Shown piece after piece: positions 23,201-35,699 of a stretch of DNA of 64,000 nucleotides. Position numbers and translations under genes: made by a program. The stretch lies in the NCBI GenBank assembly GCA_030704615.1, contig CM060733.1, forward strand, positions 22,878,001 through 22,942,000. Direction: 5' to 3'. Positions within the stretch are counted from its first letter, which is position 1. Each line of letters opens with the position of its first letter. Source of the DNA: Takakia lepidozioides (taxonomy: Eukaryota > Streptophyta > Takakiopsida > Takakiales > Takakiaceae). The notes under the pieces were generated by a model that did no database searches, was not told where the DNA came from, and saw only the letters and a list, made by a program, of their open reading frames with translations.

Positions 23201-25394
23201 GTTTGACTCTCTCTATTTCTCCCTTCCCTTTCTGTATATAGGGAGGTGGTCAGTCACCAGCTATGGAGATTGCAACAATCTTTGATTTCTCTCTAAAAGG
23301 CAAGACATCATATCAAGTTATAAGTTTCCCAAATCCTGAAGGATTAACTCCAAGAAGCCGATCAAAGGTGTGAGTTTGTTGCCTGTGCCTTGTGTTCAAA
23401 GAGCATCTACATACTATCAAGGCACGGGGAAGAGCTTACGGGCTATTTAACCTCCAGCAGCACAGATACCAAAGGTCAAACTCGCATGAATACCCTCTTC
23501 TGTAGTGATTACTGGTGTGGCAGGAGAGTGTAACAAATAACCTTATAAAGCAGTCATGTCAATGGATGCTCCCAACTGATCAAATACGCATACCTCTACA
23601 AGAGACTGCTCCAAGGCATCCACCAATAATTTGTCCTGTGGTAACCCACCACAAAGCCCCACAAGAGCCTTAATTTTGTTCTAAACTTCAAAACTGAAGG
23701 AAAGAGTGTGCTTGCCAGACATACATGTCAAGCTTGGCAACAAGAATCCTGTAGGCTACAGTTCTGTTGCATTGCCAAAATGCCTAGCGTCTTTCATGAA
23801 TGACACACAGTTATGCTGAAAAGCTGTACTGACCATACCAGCCATCCGGCAATTCCAGGAACCACCGCCATATCAACACCATGATGGGAGAGAGGACGGG
23901 CAGTCATGTGAATCAAGGGTGGCTTGGCAAAGCAGAGGCGGATGCGGCCTATGATTGGCCATCCCTCCATAAACCTGACTCCTACTGTCACCTACAATAG
24001 TGTGTCAATGATATAAGCAATTAGCACTCGAGCTGCTACCAGGTCTCAAAGGGTTTTTATGTCCTTCCCCTAGAAACTTAGCACCTATAATTACTCAATC
24101 CTCCAGCCGCACCAGGGTGGACGTAGTAAATGACCTCCAAAGTAATTCTGCATGAATTCAAAGCAAGGACCATCTTCAATGTGGCTACAGCTTCACTGTT
24201 GGACAATCTGTTGGAAAGCTAGCATAGAGCTCCAAAGTAGGGGAAAGCTGTAGGCATTACTGTCCCCTCAAGCCGTAATTTTGAGATGTAAGAACTGAAC
24301 CAGAGCCCAAAGCCAAGGCGGCGACGCATTTGCACAGTGAGCACAGCACTCATGTCCTCCCCTGCCAGAAACTCTATAGCCACCTTCATTACCTGCAAAT
24401 TCTCCCCACAGATCAGCCTTGGAAATTGGGAACTTCAATCTATTGATTTCCAGCTGTCCTATCTGATAATTGCAAAAGTGGTCTCTACTGACAACCGCTT
24501 TAATTCAGGTGAATCTACAAACAGTTTTCTTTGGAACTCCCCAGCATTGGATGAAGGAATTCATGAGAAAAAGAGGCTCTGTTATGATTTACTTTTCAGA
24601 CCCTTGAACTCTGCACCCAGGTGATTATGGAGTGCTTAAGCCTGAGATTCATAACACGGTGGACATAACCCCTCAACCAGCTCCAGAAGGGATATCCACA
24701 CTCGGACTATGCCTTCAAGGGTACATTATAGCCAGTTGTCAAAGGGAAACCGTCCATGAGTGCAGCTTCTCTGAAAATATCAAATTTGAACAAGAGGACT
24801 ACCAAGTGATCACCATCCATGGGCTTGTCCAAGATTTGTATCATAGTGCACATTGGTGGATTCTTCCCCAAATCAAGGTGCTGCAAGAACACTTTTCTCT
24901 GTCACCAATCCCACTGTCAGTTGAGATCCATCTAGGTTTAACTTCAATCTCAGAAGAATCACTGCAGGCAAGTTGTTACAAACAACGAAAATGAGCACAG
25001 AACTAAGTGAGCATTCACTGTACATCAAAGCTAAGACCGGCCAAAATTCATCAGCCATGCTTCCGTGACAAACAACCACAGTTTGTATTGCGAACTAATG
25101 GAAGTTGAAATCACAAATATATGCAAGTGACACTAAGAAGAATGAAATCTGTAATGCTGACATGCTACAGATCCCTGGAGAAACAAGACACAGTTTGACA
25201 AAAAACAGCCTGGACTAAAATCAGCTTCAGCAGAGATGAGAAGGGTTGTGTACCACGGGCCAGGGTTTATACGTGTTCAGAAACCATGGCGAAATGGGAA
25301 GCAGGAAAATCTGTGAGGTGAAGTTTTCAAGGCAGATTGGCCACATGCTTCCCAGAGCTAGATTCAGCCATTGCACCGTTTCTCCTTCTGAAAG
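20290..25394 (-). CDS. NTMC2T6-like protein: SMP lipid-transfer domain plus C2 domain, nine exons visible
   Basis: Likely an ER membrane-contact-site lipid-transfer protein (plant NTMC2 type 6, like At1g53590). Exons, in transcription order: 25394-25254, 24898-24803, 24392-24261, 23991-23839, 23635-23594, 22972-22894, 22709-22626, 20883-20700, 20455-20290. All have GT/AG borders, and the 1077 nt join in one frame (359 codons). The SMP domain starts SEGETVQWLNLALGSMWPIC, then has LGKNPPMCT, FLAGEDMSAVLTVQMRRRLG and MEGWPIIGRIRLCFAKPP, and ends AVVPGIAGWL. The exon with QPNMLLIDVEKL leads into the C2 domain: KKQPVATVLVEILKGTQL, GLSDPFVKGSLG, WKTLNPNWNEKFRLPI, HVRDKDPFHDNALG and RNVNTGMLHLAITV. 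Ca-site acidic residues (SDP, RDKD) are kept. The N-terminal membrane segment and any exons after the C2 domain were not found. The last exon ends in TAG directly before GTGAAT (20287-20289). A LINE end lies in the intron between exons 7 and 8. Confidence 0.88.
21465..22350 (-). mobile_element. 5'-truncated LINE (non-LTR retrotransposon) 3' end
   Basis: On the minus strand 22341-22024 reads NVIRPALEYASTMWV and ELKVRWWDQLNRMPDARYHR, the region after the reverse-transcriptase fingers in plant LINE ORF2. Farther on, 21810-21740 reads MCGQPEDNIHFLIHCPG, the terminal zinc-knuckle-like motif (C-G-x-P-E-D then H-x3-H-C). The 3' UTR and tail (to about 21470, ending TACATTCTC) match the fragments at 6800-7250 and the plus-strand copy at 49925-50600. 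The frames are interrupted. It sits in an intron of the SMP/C2 gene in the sense orientation of that gene. Confidence 0.8.
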
Positions 25395-26208
25395 CTGCAG
25401 TTTGCTGCAATAGTCAGGATAAACTCTCACAAGAATGGCAAAAGAAGAGAAAGGAACAGATGTGTTCGCTGGTTGAGATAGGCTATGGGCTGTGCCATAT
25501 TATTGAGAGGACTGACAAGAGGAGCGCAGAGATAGGTGTCCCTGCAAGGAGGAGTGAGAAAGAAAGAAAGAAGAAACTACAAAGCTCAAACACACAATGA
25601 AGAAGAAATTTTTTACATCCATGGGACCCAGAGTGATTAGGCAGTCACCCCATTGTTCAGGTTGTTGCTATGGTACACCAATGCAAACAAGTCAGTCCCT
25701 AAGTAACTTTGAGTCCTCTGCTGGGGGCGAGGAATCTTGTCAGAGTTCATTTGTCATGCCTGTGTGCCCATAGACCCCTGCTCCCATAAAGCAGGAAAGA
25801 AGGGGAGGGGGACAGGAGGAGACCAGGGACCATTACAGATTGTTGGAGGGTCATATGGCCTCCGTGATTTTCTCAAGAAAGCTCTTTGACATAGAATTAA
25901 TTTGATGCAGTTATTCACCCCGTGATTTAGACCCAAGAAGGGAACATCTTTTGGAATTTTATCAACTTCAAAATGGGGAAAAATTTCCACTAACAGTCTT
26001 CTTGGATCTTTCAAAAGGACCTCTCATTAAGTCTACAATGCACAGACGATGTTAGCTGTCCTCACCATCATGCCAACAGTCGGACGAGTGGATCAAACGT
26101 TTCCCAGCTGTTCGACTTACTGGACAGAGGCACAGGAATATACTCTCAGTTTAAAACTTCAGTCTGCCACCCAGTTTGGGCTGGTTAGTCCTTTTGTCAC
26201 ATATCTAT

Positions 26209-26395
26209 AAGAGAGAATGTACTCATGAGACGTTGTTTGTCATAGTAGCCTTGTAGCCTTGTTAAGAATGTGCTCATGCCGTTCCCTGCAAACATTGGCT
26301 TGCCATAGCCTTGCGGCCATTGACCCCCCGGGAAAGTACCCTCCCAAATCCTTTTGTGGGGTTCGCACCGCCCAGGGTTTTTGTGTAAGAGGAAG
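26209..26395 (-). mobile_element. tRNA-derived SINE, copy B
   Basis: The reverse complement reads AAACCCTGGGCGGTGCGAAC and CCCACAAAAGG, then GGCCGCAAGGCTATGGCAAG, GGAACGGCATGAGCACATTC and, after a short duplicated piece, AACGTCTCATGAGTACATTC. The B-box-like GGTGCGAACCCC and the LINE-like tail correspond to copy A at 7940-8110. It lies upstream of the recognised SMP/C2 exons. Confidence 0.6.
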
Positions 26396-28089
26396 AATAA
26401 GAGTGTCATGTCCATAAGAGGACCAAACTTTCTACCCTTGCTGTCATAGTCTGGATAATAACCATGCCAGCGCCAATGGGGGTTTTCAATTACCAGGGAA
26501 TGAAACTAGCTACAGCCCTTGCACACAGGTAACAGGTTGCCATAGTGTTGATGTAAGGGCAGGGACATCCTATCAAAAAAGCAACACTACCAGAGAGTTG
26601 GATTTTTTGTGCTCTAATTGAACAAATGTCAATCAAAACAGAGAGAGCACTGTTATGTCTAGAACAGAAGAACAGCAAATTCAGGGATTCATATTTTCTA
26701 CATCCCCTCTGATTTGTTATGAATCCACAACCCGGACTAGGACAAGTTCCCAGGAAGAATGCTGAACGCCTTAACAATGTTACTATACGTCTCTCAAACT
26801 TGCAGTCGTCAACATTCCATGTTGCTTTCTAGATTGAAAGTCTTCTCACAATATGCAACTCTCTTCAGTATTTTCGTCCGAGAACTTAGCATAGGGGATT
26901 CCACATCACCCGATTTTTGTCTGAACTTTTTCTTTCCTCATGGCGTATGCGTCGATGTAATTTCTCTCGTTGTCGCTTCTCTATCTGCAGATCGAGTGCA
27001 AAATGCTGTGCAGCAGTTAGGATTAATGTGGCGGACTACACACCAATCTATCGATGAGAGGAAGAACGATGAGAGCAAGTGGGCAACTTATTTAGGTTTG
27101 AAAACAGGCACAGTGTCTGGCCGGCGGGCAACAAAACTGCACAGATAGACCAACAACGTAATTGGACACATAGAGCTTTGAAACTTATACTTGCAGATTG
27201 CATTCTTCTGAATGTCAGCCACATCAAGGAGATCAATTTGTTTCGTGAAAGCTTGTGATGGTGGTAATCACTACACTAGACCATCATCGTAAACCGCTCC
27301 CCACTGATGCGGCTGCAGTGACTAGAAAATTTGGACTAGTGATATAGACCAAATAATCCCAGGGTACATGTGTTCCTATGCCCTGAGCATCGGGTGCCAA
27401 GCGGTCATTTACCCAGTCTCTTCCGGTATTGCGTGGTTGTTGCAAATCACTCTACAGTTCTGGTGGAGTTTTGAATTTCGAGAAGACATACATGCTCGAA
27501 TCTAGATTCTCCATAGTATCAGAATCTGAACGCGTCTTTTGCCACAGACCATCTAGACTTACAGCCCATGCATTTTTAAGTGTGCCGGCCTCCAACGCAA
27601 AGGCTGGAACACTAGAAAATCGCTGAGGGGAATGTTTCCTGGTAGTGTTACAGACACTACCAATCTTGTACCTCGTTTACAGTTAAGTTCCTACATGTGA
27701 AAGCCAAGAACGTTTCGAGATAAAGAATCAAGTCTAAACTGGGTGATCCTACACTGTCAAAGCACATGATAAGATCAGTCCTCGATTATTTCACGGTTGA
27801 GGGAAAACACCTGGTACAGATAGAGGAAACCCAACAGAAAGATAAAGGAGATATTCCACTGCAGAGAAGCTGCAAGCCACGCAGTGAACAAAACCAGCCC
27901 CACATGGGACATGAAAGGCCACAGCACTATGTAATCCATCTCCAACGCACTCCGCCTGCGGTGCCTGCTGAATCTTTCACAACCATACTAAGTAGCACTC
28001 CAATGATGAAACCCGGTGGAGCTTTACTCGCAAACTTACATGAGGCGGCTGCACAATAGAAGAATCCTAAAGCAAGGAAGTTCCAATTG
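26396..28089. other. No gene recognised
   Basis: The N-terminal exon and promoter of the minus-strand SMP/C2 gene would be expected somewhere here or between 25.4 and 26.2 kb, but I found no convincing membrane-anchor exon. A plus frame at 26759-27148 shows no domain. Confidence 0.4.
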
Positions 28090-28730
28090 GATGTATTCGA
28101 GGTTGGGTGTGCTCACGTCGTTGTGCGCGTGCTCGCGTGACCATAAGACAAAATGCCCGAAAATTCGTGAATATTTCCGAAAAGATGCTGCAACGAAACT
28201 AAAATTGGAAATATGTGCTTACGGGACCAAATTGTGCGCACATGCACTGAGCACAAGCCACAGGTAGATGGGTTAGTTACCCTATTTCCGTGGGTTAGTA
28301 ACCATATCACCAAACACAGTACATATTGTCGCCCACGAAATCATAGGATAATGACCTATGCAGCAATACTTGGAAATTTCGCCAGCGAAACCCACTATTT
28401 TGCTGGCAAAATCCATTATTCCGTTAAATTATTCAATTATTGTTTAGTATTTGTGTGTTTTGGATGGTGTTGATTATTGTGACTTTATGTTTTTGTAATG
28501 TGTTATTCTTTTGTAGAATACCAAAGCTATAGATATATGGAACTTGGAGCTTGTAGATATACATTATGGGTGTATATTTCGCATTAGGGTTTTGGGATTT
28601 TATTCCGTTTGAAAACATATAGCTCCTATGACCGCGTTTAAAAACATAAAACCCCCATGACCGTGGGTTTGTGCTCACGCCATTTGTGTTCACCGGTGTG
28701 CTCACGTTCAACCAACCCCCGATGTATTCG
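28090..28730. mobile_element. Mutator-like MITE, 621 bp, with 10-bp target-site duplication
   Basis: The decamer GATGTATTCG stands at 28090-28099 and again at 28721-28730. The enclosed 28100-28720 begins AGGTTGGGTGTGCTCACG and ends so that its reverse complement starts GGGGGTTGGTTGAACGTGAG, giving short imperfect terminal repeats around GGTTGG plus the near-palindromic GTGCTCACG close to both ends. A 9-11 bp duplication is typical of Mutator-like elements. There is no transposase frame, so it is non-autonomous. Confidence 0.75.
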
Positions 28731-28849
28731 TAAGAAAGATCCACTCTCTCACATAAGTTTATAGAAGGAGATTCCTTAGGAATGGATTTTAGGATAAGTT
28801 TATAGAAGGGTATGCTGGGGCTCGGCAAAAGATGTTTCCAAAATCAATA

Positions 28850-31325
28850 TATGAAAGAAGCCAATTTGTTGGCTACAGTGTTTTTTTTTTAGGTGAAAAA
28901 TCGCCAAATTTCGAGCTGACAAATGCCCTCGCTACTTGTACAAAGGAATTAGGGGGGTCAAAATGCCTAAAATTCGTCATAAAGCGCCATTGATGGAATA
29001 TCTCATGCCTAATCACACCATCATGGGCCCACCAATTCGCCACCCTAAGCATATATGGGTCCATGTCCTATCGCCAAGGGGCCACATCATGACCATGCAA
29101 TATCGTTTAGGCGGCCGCACCTTGATACAACGGGATGTAGTGTTTGAATTTGGGCAACCAAATTCCTGAATTTCATCAACTTGAGCGTCATGGTTTTAGT
29201 CATGGTTAACTAGAATTACCTACTTCTAATTAACTAGGACATTTTGGATATTTATATTTGTATTTTGTGTGTTGGGACTTCATTTGGTCTCACATGCCAA
29301 GTAAGGTGTCAAACCTCGCTTGGGACATGGGGATCAATGGGTTTTCCCCTTGTGAGTGTTGAGGAGGGCTCATCTTCTTGTAGTTGAGCCTCCATGAGCA
29401 TCTCTCACCTCCATAGCTCTAGGTATTGAGAGGGAGTGTGTTGAGGGCTTTGTAGGGTGGATTCCCTTAGCAAGGGTGCCCTTGGCTTGACTTAGTTTAT
29501 GTGATTGAGTGGATTCATGAGTGGAGTGTTTCCCTTGTGTTCACTTTCATTATCACTACAAAAAGATGACCTTATGCTTGTGAGTTCGAATGGTTAGTTT
29601 AGCACTTGTGTGTTGAAGAGCTTGGGAAGATAGTTTTTGTGTTGCAAGGTGTTGCATATATTGCAAAGGAAAATCCTTGTGGTGTTAGGGCTTTGAAGGA
29701 TATTGTTTTGCCCTAAGGAGGTGGAGAGCTCAAAGATGGAGCTCTTGTAGATCACAAGGCTTGCAAGGAAAGGTGCTTGGTGAAGTTGCATGCACCAAGG
29801 AATTGAGAGCAAGGAAAATTTAGCTCTTGTATTACAAAGCTTGCAAAGTCTTGTGTGAGTGGAAGCATGGATTCTAAGGTTTGAGAATCATGTCTATGCA
29901 TTATGGAGTCAATGGTGTGTGTCATGGCTTGTGGAGAGCAACTAAATGATTGTTAGTATTCATTTCACTATCAATCTAGGGTTAAGCAGGCTCAAGTGTG
30001 GATGTTGTGGAAGAGAAGCCAAGGAGCTACATAGGCTTGGGCTTGAAGACAACAAAGGCAAGCACTTGGAGAGCATTAGGAAGCTCAAGAGGTTTGAAGG
30101 GGAGCATGTGAAGAAGTCTTCCAATTACGGTGGTGTGGAGCCAAGCTTAGGGCATTGGAAGGGCTTGGAGAACAACTTGTGGAAAGTCCTTGAAGAGAGA
30201 TCATCATTCAAGCATGCTTCCCAAGTGTGGCTTCCAATTTCAAGCTTGAGGAGGGCTAGAAGGTGAAGGGAGCAAGTTGATTTCCTTGTGTATGAGGTGA
30301 TGCATGTGTGAAGCATGTTTTTGGCTTGAGCTTTGCAATTTCAAGCTTGAGAGGAGTGGCTCTTGAGCTAGCAAGTGAAGGGAGCTTGAATGACCAAGGC
30401 TTGAGAGGAGACAAGGCTTGGTGGCTTGCCAAAGGAGGTACAAGCTTGATTTTGAGTTCCAATGAGAAATTGAGCTTGTTGTGTGGCCAATGCATTGCTA
30501 GTTGAGTTGGAGACAAACTTGAGTAGCTTAAGGTGAAGAAGATCAAGGGAATTTGCCTTGGCACCCCATAGAATTCATGGATGTTTGAGGGGATTAAGCA
30601 TAGAGCCCCAAGGAGCACAAACCCTAGCTTGGTAAGGCTAAACCTCAAGGAAATAAAGGGGGAAGTGGCTAAAGCCTAGGGGGAAATGAACTACTCTATG
30701 AGAGGGAAATGGCTATTCATAAGGAGAATACAAGGGGGAATACAAAGAAAATACTTGTAGGCCCAGGGGAATACTGGGGGAATACTGGGGGAATACTATG
30801 GCATATGCTTAGGAATATTCTTAGGGAACTTTGGGAACATATTGGGAACTTATTGGGAATCCATTGAGAACTTAGGAACGCATTGGGAACATAATGACAT
30901 AGAAAGAGTCCTTGGAGGATTGTTTGGGGTCCTTGGAGGACCATTTGGAGGACCATTGGGAGTCCTTGGAGGACTATTTGGAGGACCATTGGGAGTCCTT
31001 GGAGGACTGTTTGGGGTCCTTGGAGGACCATTTGGAGTTCTTTGGAGGACTATTTGGGGTCCTTGGATGCCAATATTTGGCGAGCTTGAGGAGTCTTTGG
31101 CGACTTGTGTGAGGGACTATTTGGGGTCCTCGAGGGCTAAGTTTTGGCAGGCTTTTGGGGCCTTAGTGTACTGTTTTGGAGTCCCATTGTGCAAGGATTG
31201 GGAGCCTTAGTGAGATTATTTTATAGACATATTGTTGAGGGCTCCTAGAGAGTTATTTGAGAGACCCTTGAAAGGTAGTCTTGTCTATTGTTCAAGCAAG
31301 AGAGCGTGGAGATAGGGTAGTGGGA
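28850..31325. other. Strand-biased, gene-free DNA, possibly LTR/leader of the downstream gag remnant
   Basis: From about 29270 the plus strand is rich in G and A and in imperfect repeats built on CAAGCTTGAGG, GGAGCTTG and AAGGGAGC. No domain is seen in any frame. TGTTGGGACTTCATTTGG at about 29268 looks like an LTR start. TGGGATGAGAGC at 31321 resembles the usual primer-binding site complementary to initiator tRNA-Met (TGGTATCAGAGC). The two would bracket a 2-kb LTR, but no second LTR copy is present to prove it. Confidence 0.35.
30750..31080. repeat. Degenerate short tandem repeats
   Basis: The first part repeats GGGGGAATACT and GGGAAC-containing units. From about 30908 the units GTCCTTGGAGGA, CCATTTGGAGGA and CCATTGGGA are iterated, with a larger repeat of about 48 bp. 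Frames across it are repeat translations, not genes. Confidence 0.8.
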
Positions 31326-31344
31326 TGAGAGCATCCTGAGCTAT

Positions 31345-32492
31345 GGCCAGGCCAGTTCCAAAGGAACAATGGTGGCCGAGGACGAGGCAATGTAGTCCAG
31401 AGAGGTAGAGGAGGCAGAGGTCGTGGTGGAGGTCGTAACCAACACCAAGGAGCATAGGGTCAAGGTCAAGGCCATGACCAAGGCATGGTGGATAGGCTTG
31501 CCCAGCTAGAGCAACATCTTGCTACCATGGCCACTACTCATGTTGCGCAAGCTCCAAGGCCTGAGGTTCAAGCCCCACCTGCACAACCTCCTATACTTAG
31601 GGAAGACCAGATTGGTATGGGCTTCATGTGTGGAGCCGCACTTGCAGGACCATTGCATGTGGACTATGTAGCTGCTGTCACTCGAGCAGCAACGCGTACT
31701 CATGAGCCAAGAGGAGCGGATGCGGATTTTGATCCACAAAGAGGGGAAGCAATGACAGACAAGACCTCCATAGTCTTTCACATTAGCTGAGACAATGCCA
31801 ACTATGCCATCGATGGTACCCGCTCGCCCAAGTGTGTCAGAGGTAGAGCCACGAGTGTCATTGGGGAAAGTTGGTGTGGCTCGGGAAATGCCAGTGGGTG
31901 GTGCTGCAAAGTAAGGTGCATCCAGTATATTGTTGGGGGCAGCTACGGCAATTTATCAAGCTCCATTGCTTTCTACCACGACAATTGTAATGTCGGGGAT
32001 GCGGCCAGCTGCAGTGTTTAGACTGGCAGCTAGACTCTGTGAGAGTGGTGATGCATCGACACTATCTGCGGGGATAGCGGATAAGGTGCAGTGCATGGAT
32101 GCCCTCGATTCAAGGGTGAAGACAGCCAAAGCTGCGCCATGGCAAGCGGCAGCTACAAGGTTGTAGGAGTTGCCAGCTATACCAGCCATTGAGCGTAGTA
32201 TGGTGAGTCCTGGGGTAGTCCTGGTGGACAATCAGGATGGTGTGTTTCAGTTGGGCGGCCCAGCCGGGAGGAGGTATAGGCCACTACGGGTCTTGTTGGA
32301 CTCGGGAGCACAACCATTGATGTTGGGGAGATCAGCAATTGTAGGTTTGGGCCTTATAGAGACGGATTTGGAGCCTTGCCCTTTCCAAATTCAAACATAT
32401 TTGGGCGGTTCAGAGAAGGCACGAGGGATTACACGCCATGAGCTCTTCATTCGATTGCAGCCAGATCATCCTACATATGGCTCTGTCATGAG
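31345..32492 (+). pseudogene. Retroelement gag/nucleocapsid and aspartic protease remnant
   Basis: About 31360-31445 codes an Arg-Gly-rich nucleic-acid-binding stretch (GRGRGNVVQRGRGGRGRGGG). An in-frame TAG at 31455-31457 follows, then a Gln-rich piece and ILREDQIGMGFMCGAAL. A second frame at about 32170-32492 reads RVLLDSGAQPLMLGRSA then CPFQIQTYLGG and LQPDHPTYGSVM. It contains the retropepsin catalytic triplet DSG. The protease stops abruptly at about 32492, where gypsy copy 1 begins on the opposite strand. RT and integrase are missing. It is a decayed copy of a different element family from the two minus-strand gypsy copies. Confidence 0.7.
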
Positions 32493-34923
32493 AGACATTG
32501 TCTATAGTAGTTGTGGCAATGTTCTGCACCTGCAGCCTGAGCTCATTCATCTCGCTTTGGGTGAGCTTTCGTGGTGCTTTGCCCTCTACTAGGCCTTGTG
32601 CTAACCAGACCTGCATAAGGCTGTTATCCACCAAGTTGCTTGTGGTTCCCCTGAGAGTTTGCTCCTCTCTTAGCTTGTACAATTCCAACTGCTGTTGTAA
32701 AGCCTCCATGCGCTTCGCCTGAGGTTCAACCAATTGCGCATAAGCAGCAAGTAGATTATTGGCTTCCTTCCAAGCCTTGTTATTGACCGCGATTTCATTT
32801 CTATTGGCCATGATGGTTTGTTGCAACTCCACGATGTGCTTATCTTGATCAGCTTCAATCTGCCTGTATTGCTTGAAAGTATCTTCATTGCGACAGATTG
32901 TATTCTTCATATCGACAATGAGCTTCATTTGCTCAACATTCTCTTCTTCTGCCTTCGTACATTTTTCCGCTTGACTATTTATTTCTTTTGTAGATTGGTC
33001 AAGCATAGTTGTGAATGTAGCACATTGTATCGCCATCCTGTCATGCACTGTCTGCAACTCCGTATGTAGTGCATGCACTTCTTGCAACTTGCTTTCATGC
33101 TGCACTTGCATTTGGTATAGCTGTTGCTTATGTGCTTCGTGCAACTGGTCTTGCGCGAGGCCTGCCTCAATCAATTGTTCCTTGGCCAATTGCAAAGCCA
33201 TTTCTGTATTTCCCAAGTCCTGCTGCATCTTGAGAGTGACCTCTTCATCGACCTTGTTTGCACACTCAGTGGCTAGTCGAGCCTCAAACTCCTTCCTGAG
33301 TTCCTCTCTCAAGGCTGTCAATTGGGTAATTGGAACATGGGATTTGACATAAGTCCCCAACAAATTAAGTGTTCTGCCTATGGAACTCATCAGCATTGCC
33401 TGTTGAGGGTCATCATGGTGAGGTTGTTGCTGTTCATCCTGATCTTCAACAGTGTGATGTCTCACGAACCATTCAGGCCATTGTCCCACCGGATTTTCTT
33501 CCTGAACTACTTCATCTATCACCGGTGCTACAGTGTCATGACCTTCCGCCTGTGGTACCTCCGACACAGGTGTGTGTATTATATGCACCTCAGGATTTCC
33601 CTTGGGCAACTGTTGCACCTCTGGGATCTCTGTCTCCTTGACCAGACTAGAATATTCATAGAGAAGGTCCCCCTTCTCCATTTCTGCCACTATCTGTTCT
33701 GTAGTTGGAATATCTAACCCTTCTCTTTCCAAATCAATTATTTCTGGTTGAGCTGCATGGATAACTTGTGACCTTGTGACAAGTCGATCAGCTGGCTGTG
33801 ATGGTTGTGATACAGAAGTAACGTCCTCCTCCCTCTCTGAAGGTCCTGCTTCCAGTAATAGCATTTCTCTGTGCTGCTATGCCCCTTCCTGGCCATGAGC
33901 TTGGGAAACATTATCATGCGGAATCCGTGAAGCCAGTGGATCCGCCACTACAGTCTTTCCCCGTCTCTGCCTCTTAGTCTCGGGTTGCCCTGCTAGTCCA
34001 CCCTCACTGTGTGAAGAGCCTTGCTCTTCCATTGCAGTTGTTTCTGGCTCAAACACTCCCATTTCCTTTCTTTCTTGCGCATCAAGTATGCCAGAATCAA
34101 GGATTATTTGAGCAATGATTGGGCCAGACACTATGATAGGAGACTTTGCGGTAGTACCTTGTAATCTTTTCATCTCCTCTACCAGTGCGTTGTACATTAT
34201 GTCCGCCCATTGTACCTCTTGTCCCTTCAGGCCTTTGAGTATTTCCTCCGTGAAGGATCTGCTCAAATACTGTTGGTTCTGTTTCATGGCAATCAGAACG
34301 TTCAAGACCTGGCCTACCTCTTTTAGCCCTGGGTACACAGCCTTGGTACAAGCATAACCCTGAGTTTTAAAGAAACTCCCTTCTTGGAATAAGTCCCCTA
34401 TTTGCAGTCTTGCCCTGTGTTCCTCCACATGCACCTGACCTGCTGGCAATCGAAACAATTGCTGGAGGTATAGGGGAGTAATCATCAATTCTACTCCCTT
34501 CATCGTTGTTGTTCCTGTCCTTGGCTCAAAGTTCTGCAAAAATTGTAACATGTACTGTCTATGGTGTAATGTCCAATCTAGGCTTTGCAATCCTTGCAAT
34601 CTCAGCTCCTCCAGTAACTGTATCGCCTGTGGGGTAGCAATTGTTTGTTTCTGCAGAATTGTGGTGCTCTTCATCCTCATTTCCTCCATTCCTCTCACCC
34701 TCTTCATTTTAGACTCACAGAACTGTTTTGGCTGTAACAACTGCAGGAATGCCTGTAGTGCACAAAGCATAAACGTATGGTTGCCGCAGAAAGCTATGGG
34801 TAATTTCTTGTAAGCCTGCGGGGCTTGCAAGCATCGCTTAAGAGAAAAGCTCCGCTCTGTCCTTTCGTGTCTATGCCACTGCGTAAGTAATATTGCGAGC
34901 GTATAGTCTGTTAGTTCCTCCAT
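32492..34923 (-). CDS. Env-position ORF3 of gypsy copy 1: helical domain, NLS-like patch, coiled coil (3'-truncated)
   Basis: I do not recognise this protein. It begins at an ATG kept in both copies (EELTDYTLAILLTQWHRHE here, ADVTDYTLALLLTQWRKD in copy 2). Next is a folded-looking helical part with KKLPIAFCGNHTFMLCALQA, LHHRQYMLQFLQNFEPR, LYLQQLFRLPAGQVHVEEH and IIVSGPIIAQIILDSGILD, loosely like plant 'mobile-domain' style proteins. Then come KRQRRGKT (nuclear-signal-like), a TAG at 33877-33879 (CAA in copy 2), an acidic linker, and about 250 residues of Glu/Gln/Lys heptad-like coiled coil (33300-32560). It is cut at 32492. It is in frame with integrase, so a read-through fusion is also possible. 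Confidence 0.6.
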
Positions 34924-35389
34924 AGTTTCCAAGTTATAGCATTGATGGTCTGTCCCGTCGAGACGCCCGTTACTCAGAACGACGCCGCCTCTTGCGCTCA
35001 ATTTCCCTCCCTTTTCTCGATCGTTTCTCTGGTTTTCTATTGGCTGTATCCGCTGTGACTGGATTTTAGATTTTATTTTCTTTAGTGGACTTTCCCTGTT
35101 GGATAGTCCACTAGGATCACACATGTGACAAGAATTCCGCTTTTCTGTACTTGCCGTTCGTTCCGTTTCCCTTTTTCCGTATTCATTAATGGGCCCGCCT
35201 TTCATCCCTTTTGACGGCCGTTCTTGTCCTCTTTCTTTTTGACACCTGTTCTTGCACTTCTTTCTCGGCTGTGTGTCGTGCCCTGACCTCCACGTGTCTA
35301 TTTTTAAAGTAATTTCCGTTTTCTCTTCCGTCAGCCATTTTCCTGAAGTTATTATGCGTCCACTTGTCACTGATTCTATGGATCGTGTG

Positions 35390-35640
35390 ACTTTAGTAGG
35401 CTGTGTTGAGCTGTGACAGGCTGTGTCATACTGTGTTACGCTGTGATAGGCTGTGATGCACTGTGGTAAGCTGTGATAGGCTGTGACACGCTGTGGTAGG
35501 TTGTGATAGGCTGTGTTGCGCCGTGCTGGGCTGTGATAGGCTGTGCTTTGCCTTGATGGGCTGTGATAGGCTATGTCACGTCGTGATGGGCTGTGATAGG
35601 CTGTGCTTTGCCTTGATGGGTTGTGATAGGCTGTGTCACG
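35390..35640 (-). repeat. TG-rich tandem repeat in the pol/ORF3 spacer, copy 1
   Basis: Units such as GGCTGTGATAGGCTGTG (plus strand) repeat about every 15-30 bp. Read on the minus strand in the pol frame they give TAYHSPSR repeats. The same array stands at 47750-47905 in copy 2, and a related one lies in the copy 2 LTR region (43150-43370). Number and spacing of units differ between copies, so this is probably spacer, not protein. Confidence 0.8.
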
Positions 35641-35699
35641 TTTGTTTTGGCCGCCCTGGTCATATATGCTGGGCCTAGCGACAAGTGCTCCATACTCCG

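Noticed and set aside
30256-31210. Several 100-130 codon frames in the tandem-repeat region
   Set aside because: Translations of GGAGTCCTTGG-type and AAGCTTG-type repeats; no independent support.
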